The translations under genes were made by a program, and so were the position numbers. A stretch of 64,000 nucleotides of DNA, from positions 1-64,000 of the forward strand of contig NZ_JAEHOH010000008.1 in assembly GCF_016522505.1 (NCBI RefSeq). The letters run 5' to 3'. Position 1 is the first letter of the stretch, and the number at the start of each line of letters is the position of its first letter. Source of the DNA: Leucobacter chromiisoli (GTDB taxonomy: Bacteria; Actinomycetota; Actinomycetes; Actinomycetales; Microbacteriaceae). Shown in pieces: positions 25,860 to 33,567 of the stretch. The notes below the pieces were generated by a model. It was not told the DNA's origin and did no database searches. It saw only the letters and a program-made list of their open reading frames with translations.

Positions 25860-25899
25860 GTTAGGTTCATTGAACCATTAATGTTTCAATGAACCTAAC
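25860..25899 (-). promoter_or_regulatory. Double LacI operator of the sugar operon
   Basis: GTTAGGTTCATTGAA (25860-25874) and its exact complement TTCAATGAACCTAAC (25885-25899) form a 15-bp inverted repeat with a 10-nt centre. Each arm and flank contain one operator: GGTTCATTGAACC (25864-25876, a perfect palindrome) and TTTCAATGAACC (25884-25895). They lie 50-90 nt before the first gene. The core TTCANTGAA is shared with the site before the LacI gene. Confidence 0.85.
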
Positions 25900-25920
25900 A
25901 GAGGCGCATGCCGAGCGCAA

Positions 25921-25960
25921 GAGGGCGATCCGCACCCGGGGCCGGGGGCGATGCGCCCTC
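25921..25960 (-). terminator. Probable terminator of the glycosyltransferase gene
   Basis: GAGGGCG-ATC (25921-25930) pairs with GATGCGCCCTC (25950-25960), with one bulged base and a GC-rich loop. It lies about 60 nt after the stop codon of the 26020-27252 gene on the minus strand and just upstream of the sugar operon promoter. Confidence 0.5.
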
Positions 25961-26019
25961 TCCCGCGGGCTCGCGACGGGGGCCGGCAGTTCGCGGCGGG
26001 GACCGGCGGGGGCCGCGGC

Positions 26020-27252
26020 TCAGCCGGCGAGCAGCTCCCGGTACGCCTCGAGCAGCTGCGCCGCGGAGGCGGCCCAGTCTCGGTTCAGCGCGTGCCGCCT
26101 CGCGGCAGCGCCCATGCGGCTCGCCAGCTCCTCGTCGCCGAGCAGGTGCGCGATCGCCGCGGCCCACACCTCGGGGTCGTCGCCGTCGATCAGCACGCCC
26201 GTCTCGCCGTCGATCACGGCCTCGCGCAGCCCGCCGGCCGCGCGGGCGACGACGGGCACCCCCGACGCGGAGGCCTCGAGCGCGACGAGGCCGAAGGTCT
26301 CGGAATGGGACGGCATGAGCACGATCGCGGCGCGGCGCAGCCGCTCGGCGAGCTCGGCTCGACGCAGCGCCCCGTCGAAGGCGACGGTCGAGAGCATGCC
26401 GGCCTCCGCGATCGCGGTGTGCAGCTCGCGCACGTAGTCGTCGCCGTCCGGCGGCGGCGCCCCGATCACCCGCAGCGCGGGGCGTCGGCCGGGCGGGATG
26501 GCGGCGACCGCGGCGACGGCGAGATCGAACCCCTTGAGCGGGTGCAGTCGGCCGGCAACGAGCACCTCCGGGCTGCCGCCGTGCTCGATCCAGGCGCGGC
26601 GCTCCGCGCACTCTCCCGGCTCGCAGGGCCGGAAGAGGGCCGTGTCGACGCCGAGCGGCACCACGCGCACGCGCTCGGGATCGGCCCCGAGCCGCTCCAG
26701 CATCGTGTCCCGCTCGGCGAGACTGACGGCGACCAGCAGATCGGCCTCCGCCGCGAGGCGCCGCTCCCCCGAGATCCTCCCGGGCGACTCGGGGCGCTCC
26801 CCCTCGGTCAGCGGGCTTCCCGGCTCGGCCGCGATGCTGTGGAAGCTCTGCACCAGCGGCACGCCCAGCTCGCGCGCGACGGGAAGCGCGGCGACGCCCG
26901 AGAACCAGTGCTCGGCGTGCAGCACGTCGACCGGATCCACCCGCAGGTGCTCCCCGAGCGCGCGCCCGAACGGCTCCATGAGCGACTCGTGCTCGCCCTT
27001 CGAGAGCAGGCGCGCCGGTCCCGCGTCGAGGTGGCGCACCGTGAGCCCCTCCGCGAGTTCCACGGCATCCGGCAGCCCGGGGTCGCTGCGGCGGGTGATG
27101 AGCTCGACGCGGTGCCCCGCCCTGGCCAGCTCGGCCGCCTGGGCGCGGACGACGACGTTCATGCCGCCCGCGTCCTTGGTGCCCGGCTCGTCGAGCGGCG
27201 AGGTGTGCAGCACGACGAAGGCGATGCGAAGGGATCCGGCGCTGGGGGGCAT
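26020..27252 (-). CDS. GT4 glycosyltransferase, MshA-like
   Basis: 410-residue retaining glycosyltransferase of the GT-B fold. The N-terminal loop GTKDAGGMNVVVRAQAAELA (24-43) is a hallmark of MshA and sucrose-phosphate-synthase-like GT4 enzymes. AGRLHPLKGFDLAV and the E-x7-E motif in HSETFGLVALEA (donor site, about residues 323-334) follow. MshA starts mycothiol synthesis by joining GlcNAc to inositol phosphate. Other actinobacterial GT4 paralogs share these motifs, so the symbol is withheld. TACGCT (27264-27259) lies 6 nt before the ATG with no ribosome site, so the mRNA is probably leaderless. Confidence 0.85.
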   Translation of the reverse strand: MPPSAGSLRIAFVVLHTSPLDEPGTKDAGGMNVVVRAQAAELARAGHRVELITRRSDPGLPDAVELAEGLTVRHLDAGPARLLSKGEHESLMEPFGRALGEHLRVDPVDVLHAEHWFSGVAALPVARELGVPLVQSFHSIAAEPGSPLTEGERPESPGRISGERRLAAEADLLVAVSLAERDTMLERLGADPERVRVVPLGVDTALFRPCEPGECAERRAWIEHGGSPEVLVAGRLHPLKGFDLAVAAVAAIPPGRRPALRVIGAPPPDGDDYVRELHTAIAEAGMLSTVAFDGALRRAELAERLRRAAIVLMPSHSETFGLVALEASASGVPVVARAAGGLREAVIDGETGVLIDGDDPEVWAAAIAHLLGDEELASRMGAAARRHALNRDWAASAAQLLEAYRELLAG

Positions 27253-27274
27253 GCACCGAGCGTAGCGGCTCCGC

Positions 27275-28363
27275 TCAGCCCGGCGGCGCGACGGATCCCT
27301 GATCGACGGTCTCGGAGGCGAGGTGATCGACGACCCTCGGCCGGCGGTCCCCGCCCAGGCGGGCGATGAGGATCTCCGCGGCGTGCTCGCCCAGCCGCTG
27401 CACGGGCTGTCGCAGCGTGGTGATGGGCGGGTCGTGCACCGAGGCCCATGGCGAGTCGTCGAAGCCGATGAGCGAGAGGTCCGCCGGAAGCACCAGTCCG
27501 GCGGCGCGCGCCTCGGCGAGCACGCCGATCACCGCGTCGACCTCCGTGGCGATGAACGCGGTGGGCCGGCCCTCGCCCGCCAGCGCGCGTCTCGCGAACC
27601 TCCGCACCCCCTCGATCGTCTGCTCGCCCGTCATGACGAGGGCGGGATCGAGCGGAATGCCGGCGGCTTCGAGCGCTGCGGCGTACCCCAGGTAGCGCTC
27701 GCCGACGCTCGAGATCTCGGAGCTCCCCGCCCACTCCCGCAGGTGGTCGGCGGTGACGGCGCCGCGGCCCTGCCGGGCGGGACCCCACGCCAGCGCGACC
27801 CGCCGGTGCCCGGCCGCGATCAACCGCTCCGCCGCCGTCCTCGCGGCGTCGCGGTTGTCCATCACGACGGCGTCGGCGTCGAACCCGTTCAGCGTGCGGT
27901 CCACCTGCACGACCGCGGTGCCTCGCTCGTGCGCCCATCGCAGCGCCGCCGCGGGAGCGTGCGCTCCGCCCGCCGGCGCCGCGATGATGCCGTCGACCTG
28001 CTTTCCGACGAGCAGGCGCACCGCCTCGTCCTCGAGCTCGGGATCCTCGTCGGAGTTGACGAGCAGGGTGCCGTACCCCGCGGCCCGCGCCGCGTCCGAG
28101 ATGCCGCGGAAGACCGCGGCGAAGAAGGGGTTGGCGATGTCGGCGAGCACCACGCCGATGGTCATGGTGACGCCGGTGCTCATGCTCCTGGCCAGCTCGT
28201 TCGTCTCGTACCCGAGCTCCGCGGCCGCGACGAGAACGCGCCTTCTCGTGTGCTCGCTCACGGAACCGTAGTTGCCGAGCACGCGGGCCGCCGAGGAACG
28301 GCCGACGCCGGCGCGGCGGGCCACCTCGGAGAGGGTCGGCCGACTCGGATCCGGATTCGTCAC
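27275..28363 (-). CDS. LacI-family regulator of the fructosamine-type operon
   Basis: 362-residue LacI regulator. The helix-turn-helix is LSEVARRAGVGRSSAARVLG (11-30), with SSAARVLGNYGSVSEHTRRR leading into the hinge. The ligand domain has IGVVLADIANPFFAAVFRG and LIGFDDSPWASVHDPPITTL. The start is GTG with TAGAGT (28375-28370) exactly 6 nt upstream, suggesting a leaderless mRNA independent of the operon before it. The likely targets are the two 16-bp operators at 32063-32095. Confidence 0.92.
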   Translation of the reverse strand: MTNPDPSRPTLSEVARRAGVGRSSAARVLGNYGSVSEHTRRRVLVAAAELGYETNELARSMSTGVTMTIGVVLADIANPFFAAVFRGISDAARAAGYGTLLVNSDEDPELEDEAVRLLVGKQVDGIIAAPAGGAHAPAAALRWAHERGTAVVQVDRTLNGFDADAVVMDNRDAARTAAERLIAAGHRRVALAWGPARQGRGAVTADHLREWAGSSEISSVGERYLGYAAALEAAGIPLDPALVMTGEQTIEGVRRFARRALAGEGRPTAFIATEVDAVIGVLAEARAAGLVLPADLSLIGFDDSPWASVHDPPITTLRQPVQRLGEHAAEILIARLGGDRRPRVVDHLASETVDQGSVAPPG

Positions 28364-28422
28364 GTTTTCACTCTATTGGGCCCGGGGCCGCGCCGCTGGG
28401 CCCGGCCCCCTCGGGCGCTCGC

Positions 28423-30057
28423 TCACGCGGCCACCCCGAGCAGCCCGATCGCGGCGAAGCCGATGGCGCCGATCGCCGCTGCGATGAGCTGGTAGGGCAG
28501 ATTCGTGATCCAGTGGCGGTAGAGCGGGACGCGGGTGGCGCTCGCGGTGAGCAGCCCGACGTCCGAGGAGATCGCCGCTGCGATGCCGAAGGTTCCGGCC
28601 GAGAGGAGCGCCGCCACCGTGGCCGGCGTGCTCGCACCGATCTGGGTGGAGAGCTGCACGAGCACGGGCGTGAGCAGGATGTACAGCGACCAGTTCAACG
28701 TCACGAGCATCTCGGTCGCGCCGAAGACGGCGAAGATGATGAGCGGCAGCCACTGCGGCGCGATCACGCCCGAGACGTTGTCGACGATGAACTCGGTGAA
28801 GCCGAGCATCGAGATGCCGTGCACGAGCACGAACGCCAGCGCCATCAGCAGCACCAGGGAGAAGATGTCCTTCATCCCGTCGACCACGGCGTCGACGTAG
28901 CCCGCGATGGTCGTGTGGCGCTGGAGCACCAGCAGCACGCCGGTGATCACGATGGCGAGTATGAACCCGAGCTGGATCTGACCCAGGAGGAGCGTGGCGA
29001 GGATCACGACCGCCACCGGTACGAGGAAGTTCAGGAAGTTCGGGAGCTTGCGGCCGTCGGCCGGCGGCTCCGCGGACGCCCGGCTCCCCTCCGTCGAGGC
29101 CCGTGCCGCCCGCTCAGTCCGCTCAGCCTGCTCAGTCCGTTCCGCCCGCTCCGCGGCGACATCCCGTCGCAGCGGCCCGAAGACGGGGATGATCCGCGCT
29201 CCGAGCAGCAGGCCGATGAGCACCGCCGCCATGGAGTAGAAGAGGAAGGGCAGCATCTCGAGGTAGACGCCCATCTCGCTCGCCCCGTAGCCGGCCGCGA
29301 CGACGAGCCCCGCGATGAGCGCGGTGGTCGAGCCGATCGGGTTCAGCGTCGTCGCCGGCTCGCCCGTGGAGCGGAGGATCGAGGCCGTGAAGCTTCTCGG
29401 AAGCCCGTAGCGCTGGTTCAGCGGGGACATGCTCACGCCGACGCCGGACGCGGAGAGGTAGCTGTCGTTGCTCAGCAGCATCGACGAGACGGCGGTCGTC
29501 AGCCCCGCGGCGCGGGGGCCGCGGGCCAGCTTCGAGGCCGCACGCGCGAAGGACGCAGCGAGGCCCATCTGCTCGAAGACGCCGATGAGGCCGCCGATGG
29601 CGGTGAGGAGCACGAGCAGCGAGATGTTGTCGACATCGGTCAGCTGACCGTAGAGCGCGTCCATCCAGGCGGTCGCGAAGGATCCCCGGAAGACCATGAA
29701 CGTCGCGAGCGCGCCGCTCCAGAGGAACCCCTCGAGCACGCGGTGCGTCGTGAGGATGAAGCCGAAGAGGGTGACGGCGGGCAGCAGGCTCCACCATCCG
29801 TAATCGGCGCCCTCGCCGGAGGGCGCCAGCAGGCTGAGGAGCACGATCGCGGAGAGACCCGAGTATCCCGCGATCGTGCGCATGCGCGGCGTGAACCCCG
29901 AGCCGGCGCCTCCCGCAGGCGCCTCGTGATCCTCCGTGCGACCGGGGGCGGTTTCCGCGCCGGTCGCCTCGGCGGCGGCGGTGGCGGTCCCGGCGGGTGC
30001 GGTGTCCGTAGCGGTGGGCGCGGCGGCCTCCGCGGCGGTGTCGGCGAGTTGCGTCAT
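28423..30057 (-). CDS. NhaC-like/ion-transporter-superfamily membrane carrier
   Basis: 544-residue secondary transporter with about a dozen hydrophobic helices, after a disordered Ala/Thr-rich N-terminus of about 70 residues. Features are LLTAIGGLIGVFEQMGLAAS, SMLLSNDSYLSASGVGVSMS and GEPATTLNPIGSTTALIAGL, the paired re-entrant type segments of the NhaC/DcuC-like group. A charged Arg/Ala/Glu loop splits the two halves (about residues 305-345). It lies in an operon with a SIS deglycase-like and a PfkB kinase gene and overlaps the kinase by 4 nt. The fructose-asparagine carrier FraA is also a DcuC-type protein, so it probably imports an Amadori compound. Confidence 0.85.
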   Translation of the reverse strand: MTQLADTAAEAAAPTATDTAPAGTATAAAEATGAETAPGRTEDHEAPAGGAGSGFTPRMRTIAGYSGLSAIVLLSLLAPSGEGADYGWWSLLPAVTLFGFILTTHRVLEGFLWSGALATFMVFRGSFATAWMDALYGQLTDVDNISLLVLLTAIGGLIGVFEQMGLAASFARAASKLARGPRAAGLTTAVSSMLLSNDSYLSASGVGVSMSPLNQRYGLPRSFTASILRSTGEPATTLNPIGSTTALIAGLVVAAGYGASEMGVYLEMLPFLFYSMAAVLIGLLLGARIIPVFGPLRRDVAAERAERTEQAERTERAARASTEGSRASAEPPADGRKLPNFLNFLVPVAVVILATLLLGQIQLGFILAIVITGVLLVLQRHTTIAGYVDAVVDGMKDIFSLVLLMALAFVLVHGISMLGFTEFIVDNVSGVIAPQWLPLIIFAVFGATEMLVTLNWSLYILLTPVLVQLSTQIGASTPATVAALLSAGTFGIAAAISSDVGLLTASATRVPLYRHWITNLPYQLIAAAIGAIGFAAIGLLGVAA

Positions 30058-30986
30058 TGCACGATCTCCTTTGCGTAGCCGAACGCTCCCTCGGCGGAGC
30101 ACTGCTCGGCGGCGAACGCCGCGGCTGCGGCGAGCGCTCGGTTGATGGTCTCCGCCTCGGGAATGAGGCCCCTGGCCCAGCCCTGGTCGAGCAGGGTGAG
30201 CGCGAAGGCGGTGATGAAGGCGTCGCCCGCCCCCATGGTGTCGAGCGCCTCGACCCGCACCGCGTCCGCGCGATGCAGCGTCTCGCCGTCGAAGAGCCCG
30301 GAGCCCTCGACCCCGCGCGTCACGAGGCAGAGCGCGGCACCGCGGGCGTGGACGTCCCGCGCGAGCCGCTCCGCCTCGTCCCAGGCGAGCTCCGCCGCCG
30401 ACACGATCGCGAGGTCGACGTGCGGGGCGACGGCATCCAGGTACGCGGGATCCCGCTGCTCGGGCTCGTCGGAGAGGTCGAAGGACACGAGCGGACAGCG
30501 CTCCCGAAGGGCCGGGAGGGATCCCTCGAGTGCGGCGTAGGGGCCCAGGTGCACGAGGTCGAACTCCGCGAGGTAGTCGAGGTCGGCGGGATCGGGTTCG
30601 AACGGGCGGTCGAGCACGACCCCTCCGGCCCAGTCGCCGAAGATGCGATCCCCGTCGACGACGCGCACGTCGCACCAGCCCGTCTCGCCCTCCCGCACGG
30701 CGCAGCGGTCGGTGGCGACGCCGAGATCGGCGAGCGCCGCCCTGATATGCGCTGCCGCGTCGTCGGTGCCGAACACGCCCAGGTAGGCGGATTCGACGCC
30801 CATCCGGCGGGCGAACACCGCGAAGTTGACGCAGTTCCCGCCCGGGTAGAGCACGCCGCGGTCGACGAAGCGGTCGACGACGTTGTCGCCGAAGCCGACG
30901 ACGCGGCGACCGGCCGGCCTACCGGCGCGGTCGGCCGACGTACCGGCGCGGGCGGCCGGAACGGCGGCGCGCCCTGCCGAGGGCAT
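30054..30986 (-). CDS. PfkB-family sugar kinase (FrlD-like)
   Basis: 310-residue ribokinase-fold kinase. The substrate motif is YPGGNCVNFAVFARRMG (about 48-64). The C-terminal PfkB signature is DTMGAGDAFITAFALTL, with the catalytic Asp in GAGD. About 28 Ala/Arg-rich residues precede the fold, so the true start may be later. Its start shares one base with the SIS gene stop (TGATG). With a FrlB-like deglycase next to it, the expected reaction is phosphorylation of a fructosamine at C6. That is inferred from context. Confidence 0.87.
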   Translation of the reverse strand: MPSAGRAAVPAARAGTSADRAGRPAGRRVVGFGDNVVDRFVDRGVLYPGGNCVNFAVFARRMGVESAYLGVFGTDDAAAHIRAALADLGVATDRCAVREGETGWCDVRVVDGDRIFGDWAGGVVLDRPFEPDPADLDYLAEFDLVHLGPYAALEGSLPALRERCPLVSFDLSDEPEQRDPAYLDAVAPHVDLAIVSAAELAWDEAERLARDVHARGAALCLVTRGVEGSGLFDGETLHRADAVRVEALDTMGAGDAFITAFALTLLDQGWARGLIPEAETINRALAAAAAFAAEQCSAEGAFGYAKEIVQ

Positions 30987-31996
30987 CAGTACTCGACCTT
31001 GCGGTAGTAACGGCGAGTGGTGAGATCGTGGTTGCGGGCGGCCTCGAGGTGCTTGCTGAAGCGGATCGTGATCGCGTCGACGACGATCGGCGCGACGAGG
31101 CCGCGGAACTGCGGGGAGATTCCCTCGAGCGGATAGTCGGCGGTGTCGATCACGGTGGTCTCGTCGTTGTAGGTCTCGGCGAACCTGCGCACGCGGTCCA
31201 TGATCGGCCGCGTCTCGTCCTCGCCCACGAAGAGCATCAGACTCGTGTCGCGCTCGATCAGCTCGAGGGACCCGTGGAAGAACTCGGCGCCGTGCACCCG
31301 CGTGGTGTGCAGCCACTGCATCTCCTCGAGGATGCACATCGAGTAGTTGTAGGTGAACCCCCACAGGTTGCCGGCTCCGACGAGGAAGTGGTACCCGGTC
31401 TCGGCGTGCCGCTTCGCGAAGGCCTCCGCGATCGGGTCGGCCTGCCGCTGGACGGCGGTGAGCAGCGGGGTCGGGTCCGAGAGCTCATCGGCCAGCCGCT
31501 CGTACTCGTCGAACTCCCCCCGGCGGTTCAGCAGGGCCGCCGTGAGCAGCAGCATCTGGATGTCGACCGACTCGCTCGCGGTCTCGTCGTCGGCCCAGTT
31601 CACCAGCACGTGATCGGCCGCGGCGATCGGCGAGTCGGCGTAGCCGGTGAGCGCGATGGTGGTGACGCCGCGCTCACGGCAGTACTCGAGCGCGGCGACG
31701 GTCTCCCGGGTCGTGCCCGACAGGGAGGAGAACACGGCGATCGAGCGCTCCGTGAGTCGCGGATCGCCCGTGACCACCAGCTCCGCCGCGATCGCGGATC
31801 GCACCGGCACGGTCGACAGCCGGGTGATCACGTGCTCATACGGCCACATGGCGGCGTAGGAGCCTCCGGAGCCGATGAGGAAGATCGAGTCGTAGCCCTG
31901 GGCGGTGACCTCGTCGACGATCGCGTCGATCCGGGGGCGCAGCGCAGCCGCCCCGCCGATCACGCGCTGGTAGAGGTCTGCGTCGAAGCCGAGCAT
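30986..31996 (-). CDS. SIS-domain protein, fructosamine-6-phosphate deglycase-like
   Basis: 336 residues with two SIS domains in the arrangement of FrlB/FraB and the isomerase half of GlmS. Motifs are FLIGSGGSYAAMWPYEHV (about 39-56), FSSLSGTTRETVAAL (about 90-104) and HGAEFFHGSLELIERDTSL (about 234-252), where the histidine and glutamate are candidate catalytic residues. Deglycases of this group split fructosamine 6-phosphates into glucose 6-phosphate and an amine or amino acid. First gene of the operon, behind the double operator; AAAGGACC precedes the ATG. Confidence 0.88.
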   Translation of the reverse strand: MLGFDADLYQRVIGGAAALRPRIDAIVDEVTAQGYDSIFLIGSGGSYAAMWPYEHVITRLSTVPVRSAIAAELVVTGDPRLTERSIAVFSSLSGTTRETVAALEYCRERGVTTIALTGYADSPIAAADHVLVNWADDETASESVDIQMLLLTAALLNRRGEFDEYERLADELSDPTPLLTAVQRQADPIAEAFAKRHAETGYHFLVGAGNLWGFTYNYSMCILEEMQWLHTTRVHGAEFFHGSLELIERDTSLMLFVGEDETRPIMDRVRRFAETYNDETTVIDTADYPLEGISPQFRGLVAPIVVDAITIRFSKHLEAARNHDLTTRRYYRKVEY

Positions 31997-32062
31997 TCTG
32001 GTCCTTTCATCGCGCCGTCCGCCCTCGGGCTCGGCAGCGCTGCCTGGAATCGCAATTCAAGT

Positions 32063-32095
32063 TTGGTACCGGTCCCAATTTGGAACCGGTACCAA
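32063..32095 (-). promoter_or_regulatory. Two tandem LacI operators of the fructosamine-type operon
   Basis: TTGGTACCGGTCCCAA (32063-32078) and TTGGAACCGGTACCAA (32080-32095) are near-identical 16-bp palindromes. Each differs by one base from the perfect TTGGTACCGGTACCAA, and they are mirror images of each other around one spacer base. The centres are 17 bp apart. They lie about 67 nt before the SIS gene, in the right place for the LacI protein encoded at the other end of the operon. Confidence 0.85.
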
Positions 32096-32394
32096 TAGTG
32101 TCACGAAGACGTGCTCGCCACAAGCGCGGAGGCAGTGCCCCGAGCGGGGGTGCGGGCGGACGCTGCTGAAAGGCGACGGACCGGGGTCGGGAGGCGACGG
32201 GCCAGGGCCGAGGGGCGGCGCGGGCGCGGGTGGGACGGCGTCGAGAGACGGCGCGGGCGCGGGTCTTGCGCTCGATACCCCCCTCAGGTATAAGGTGGGT
32301 GCAGGAGGATCCCCGACGTGGATCCCGTCCCTCGTCGGCTCCGAGGCCACGAACGGCGGAGACGGACGGGGAAGAGCGAAGTAGAGTGCGGAGA
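32096..32394 (+). promoter_or_regulatory. CDF upstream region with a CsoR-like operator and promoter
   Basis: TTGCGC (32266-32271) and TATAAG (32289-32294), 17 nt apart, make a good plus-strand promoter. ATACCCCCCTCAGGTAT (32275-32291) fills the spacer. It is a dyad with ATACC/GGTAT ends and a C-run, resembling sites of CsoR/RcnR-type metal sensors. A second candidate, TAGAGT at 32382-32387, lies 7 nt before the CDF start and would give a leaderless mRNA. The stretch 32096-32265 is GC-rich and holds nothing I recognise. Confidence 0.6.
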
Positions 32395-33468
32395 ATGCCC
32401 ACAGCAGACGATCGACCGGACGAGACGCCCGAGCCCGCCGATTCGGCCTGCGAGACCGACTTCAGCGAGGGCCACCCCGAGGGGCCCGCGGTGGCCGGGC
32501 CTGCGGGCGGCCGCTCGGGATCCGGCGGACAGGGCCACGGAGGCGGGCACTCGCACAGTCACGGCCTCGACGGCGCGGCGACCGCCACGGGGAAGCATCG
32601 CACGCGCCTGATCCTGGTGCTGTGCATCACCCTCGGGATCTTCCTCGTGCAGGTGGCCGGCGCGCTCGTCTCGAGATCGCTGTCGCTGCTCGCCGACGCC
32701 GGGCACATGCTCACCGACGCCACCGGCGTGGCGATCGCGCTCGTCGCGAGCCTCATCGCGGGTCTGCCCGCGACCTCGAAGCGCACCTTCGGCTACCTCC
32801 GCGTCGAGGTGCTGGCGGCGCTCGCCAACGGGATCGTGCTCGGCGTCATCGCCGTCGTGATCTTCGTCGAGGCGATCCGGCGCTTCGGCAGCGAGGTCGA
32901 GATCCAATCGGTGCCGATGCTCGTCGCGGCGGTGATCGGCGCCATCGCGAACCTCGCGTCGCTGCTGATCCTGCAGTCGGGGCAGAAGGAGAGCCTGAAC
33001 GTGCGCGGCGCCTACCTCGAGGTGCTCGGCGACCTGCTCGGCTCGGTGGCGGTCATCGTCGCGGGCGTGATCATCCTGCTCACCGGCTGGAACGTCGTCG
33101 ATCAGATCGCGTCGCTCCTCATCGCCGTGCTGATCTTCCCGCGAGCCGTCAGCCTGCTGCGCGACGTCGTGGACGTGCTGCTCGAGGCGGCGCCGAAGCA
33201 CATCGACGTCGACGAGGCCCGGGATCACATGCTCGCCGTGCCGGGGGTCGTCGAGATCCACGACGTGCACGCCTGGACCATCACCTCGGGGGTGCCGGCG
33301 TTCTCGGCGCACGTCACCGTCTCGGACGAGGCGTGGGACCGGCTCGGCCACCACGCGATCCTCGACGAGCTGCGCGCCTGCCTGGGCGAGCACTTCGACA
33401 CCTCGCACGTGACGCTGCAGCTCGAGCCGGCGCGGCACGCGCGGCACGAGGACGAGCTGCACGCGTAG
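32395..33468 (+). CDS. Cation diffusion facilitator, zinc-type exporter
   Basis: 357-residue CDF exporter. A disordered N-terminus ends in a His-rich patch, GHGGGHSHSHG (about 47-57). The first metal motif is H104xxxD108 in DAGHMLTDATG. In the second the expected His is Glu: AYLEVLGDLLGS with E209xxxD213. Six helices span about 70-275, and the cytosolic domain contains IHDVHAWTITSGVPAFSAHV. The family exports Zn, Co or Cd in exchange for protons. The Glu may alter metal choice. The start is ATG with a close GGAGA; an in-frame GTG at 32299 would add 32 Arg-rich residues and is less likely. Confidence 0.9.
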   Translation: MPTADDRPDETPEPADSACETDFSEGHPEGPAVAGPAGGRSGSGGQGHGGGHSHSHGLDGAATATGKHRTRLILVLCITLGIFLVQVAGALVSRSLSLLADAGHMLTDATGVAIALVASLIAGLPATSKRTFGYLRVEVLAALANGIVLGVIAVVIFVEAIRRFGSEVEIQSVPMLVAAVIGAIANLASLLILQSGQKESLNVRGAYLEVLGDLLGSVAVIVAGVIILLTGWNVVDQIASLLIAVLIFPRAVSLLRDVVDVLLEAAPKHIDVDEARDHMLAVPGVVEIHDVHAWTITSGVPAFSAHVTVSDEAWDRLGHHAILDELRACLGEHFDTSHVTLQLEPARHARHEDELHA

Positions 33469-33567
33469 AGGGCGCCGGCCGCGACCGTTGAGACCGCCCG
33501 CACCCCGGGACCGACCGCTGTCGTGGTATCGGAACGGCCGGTCTCGGAAGGACGGACCGATCTGCGA

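Noticed and set aside
28376-28391. A possible third operator (TTGGGCCCGGGGCCGC) before the second LacI gene
   Set aside because: It keeps only the TTGG and CCGG parts of the 16-bp site. It fits background GC-rich sequence too well to call.
32318-32611. A 97-codon frame with a good AGGAGG before GTG, overlapping the CDF start
   Set aside because: It is out of frame with the CDF gene, Arg/Pro-rich without a domain, and overlaps conserved CDF coding sequence.
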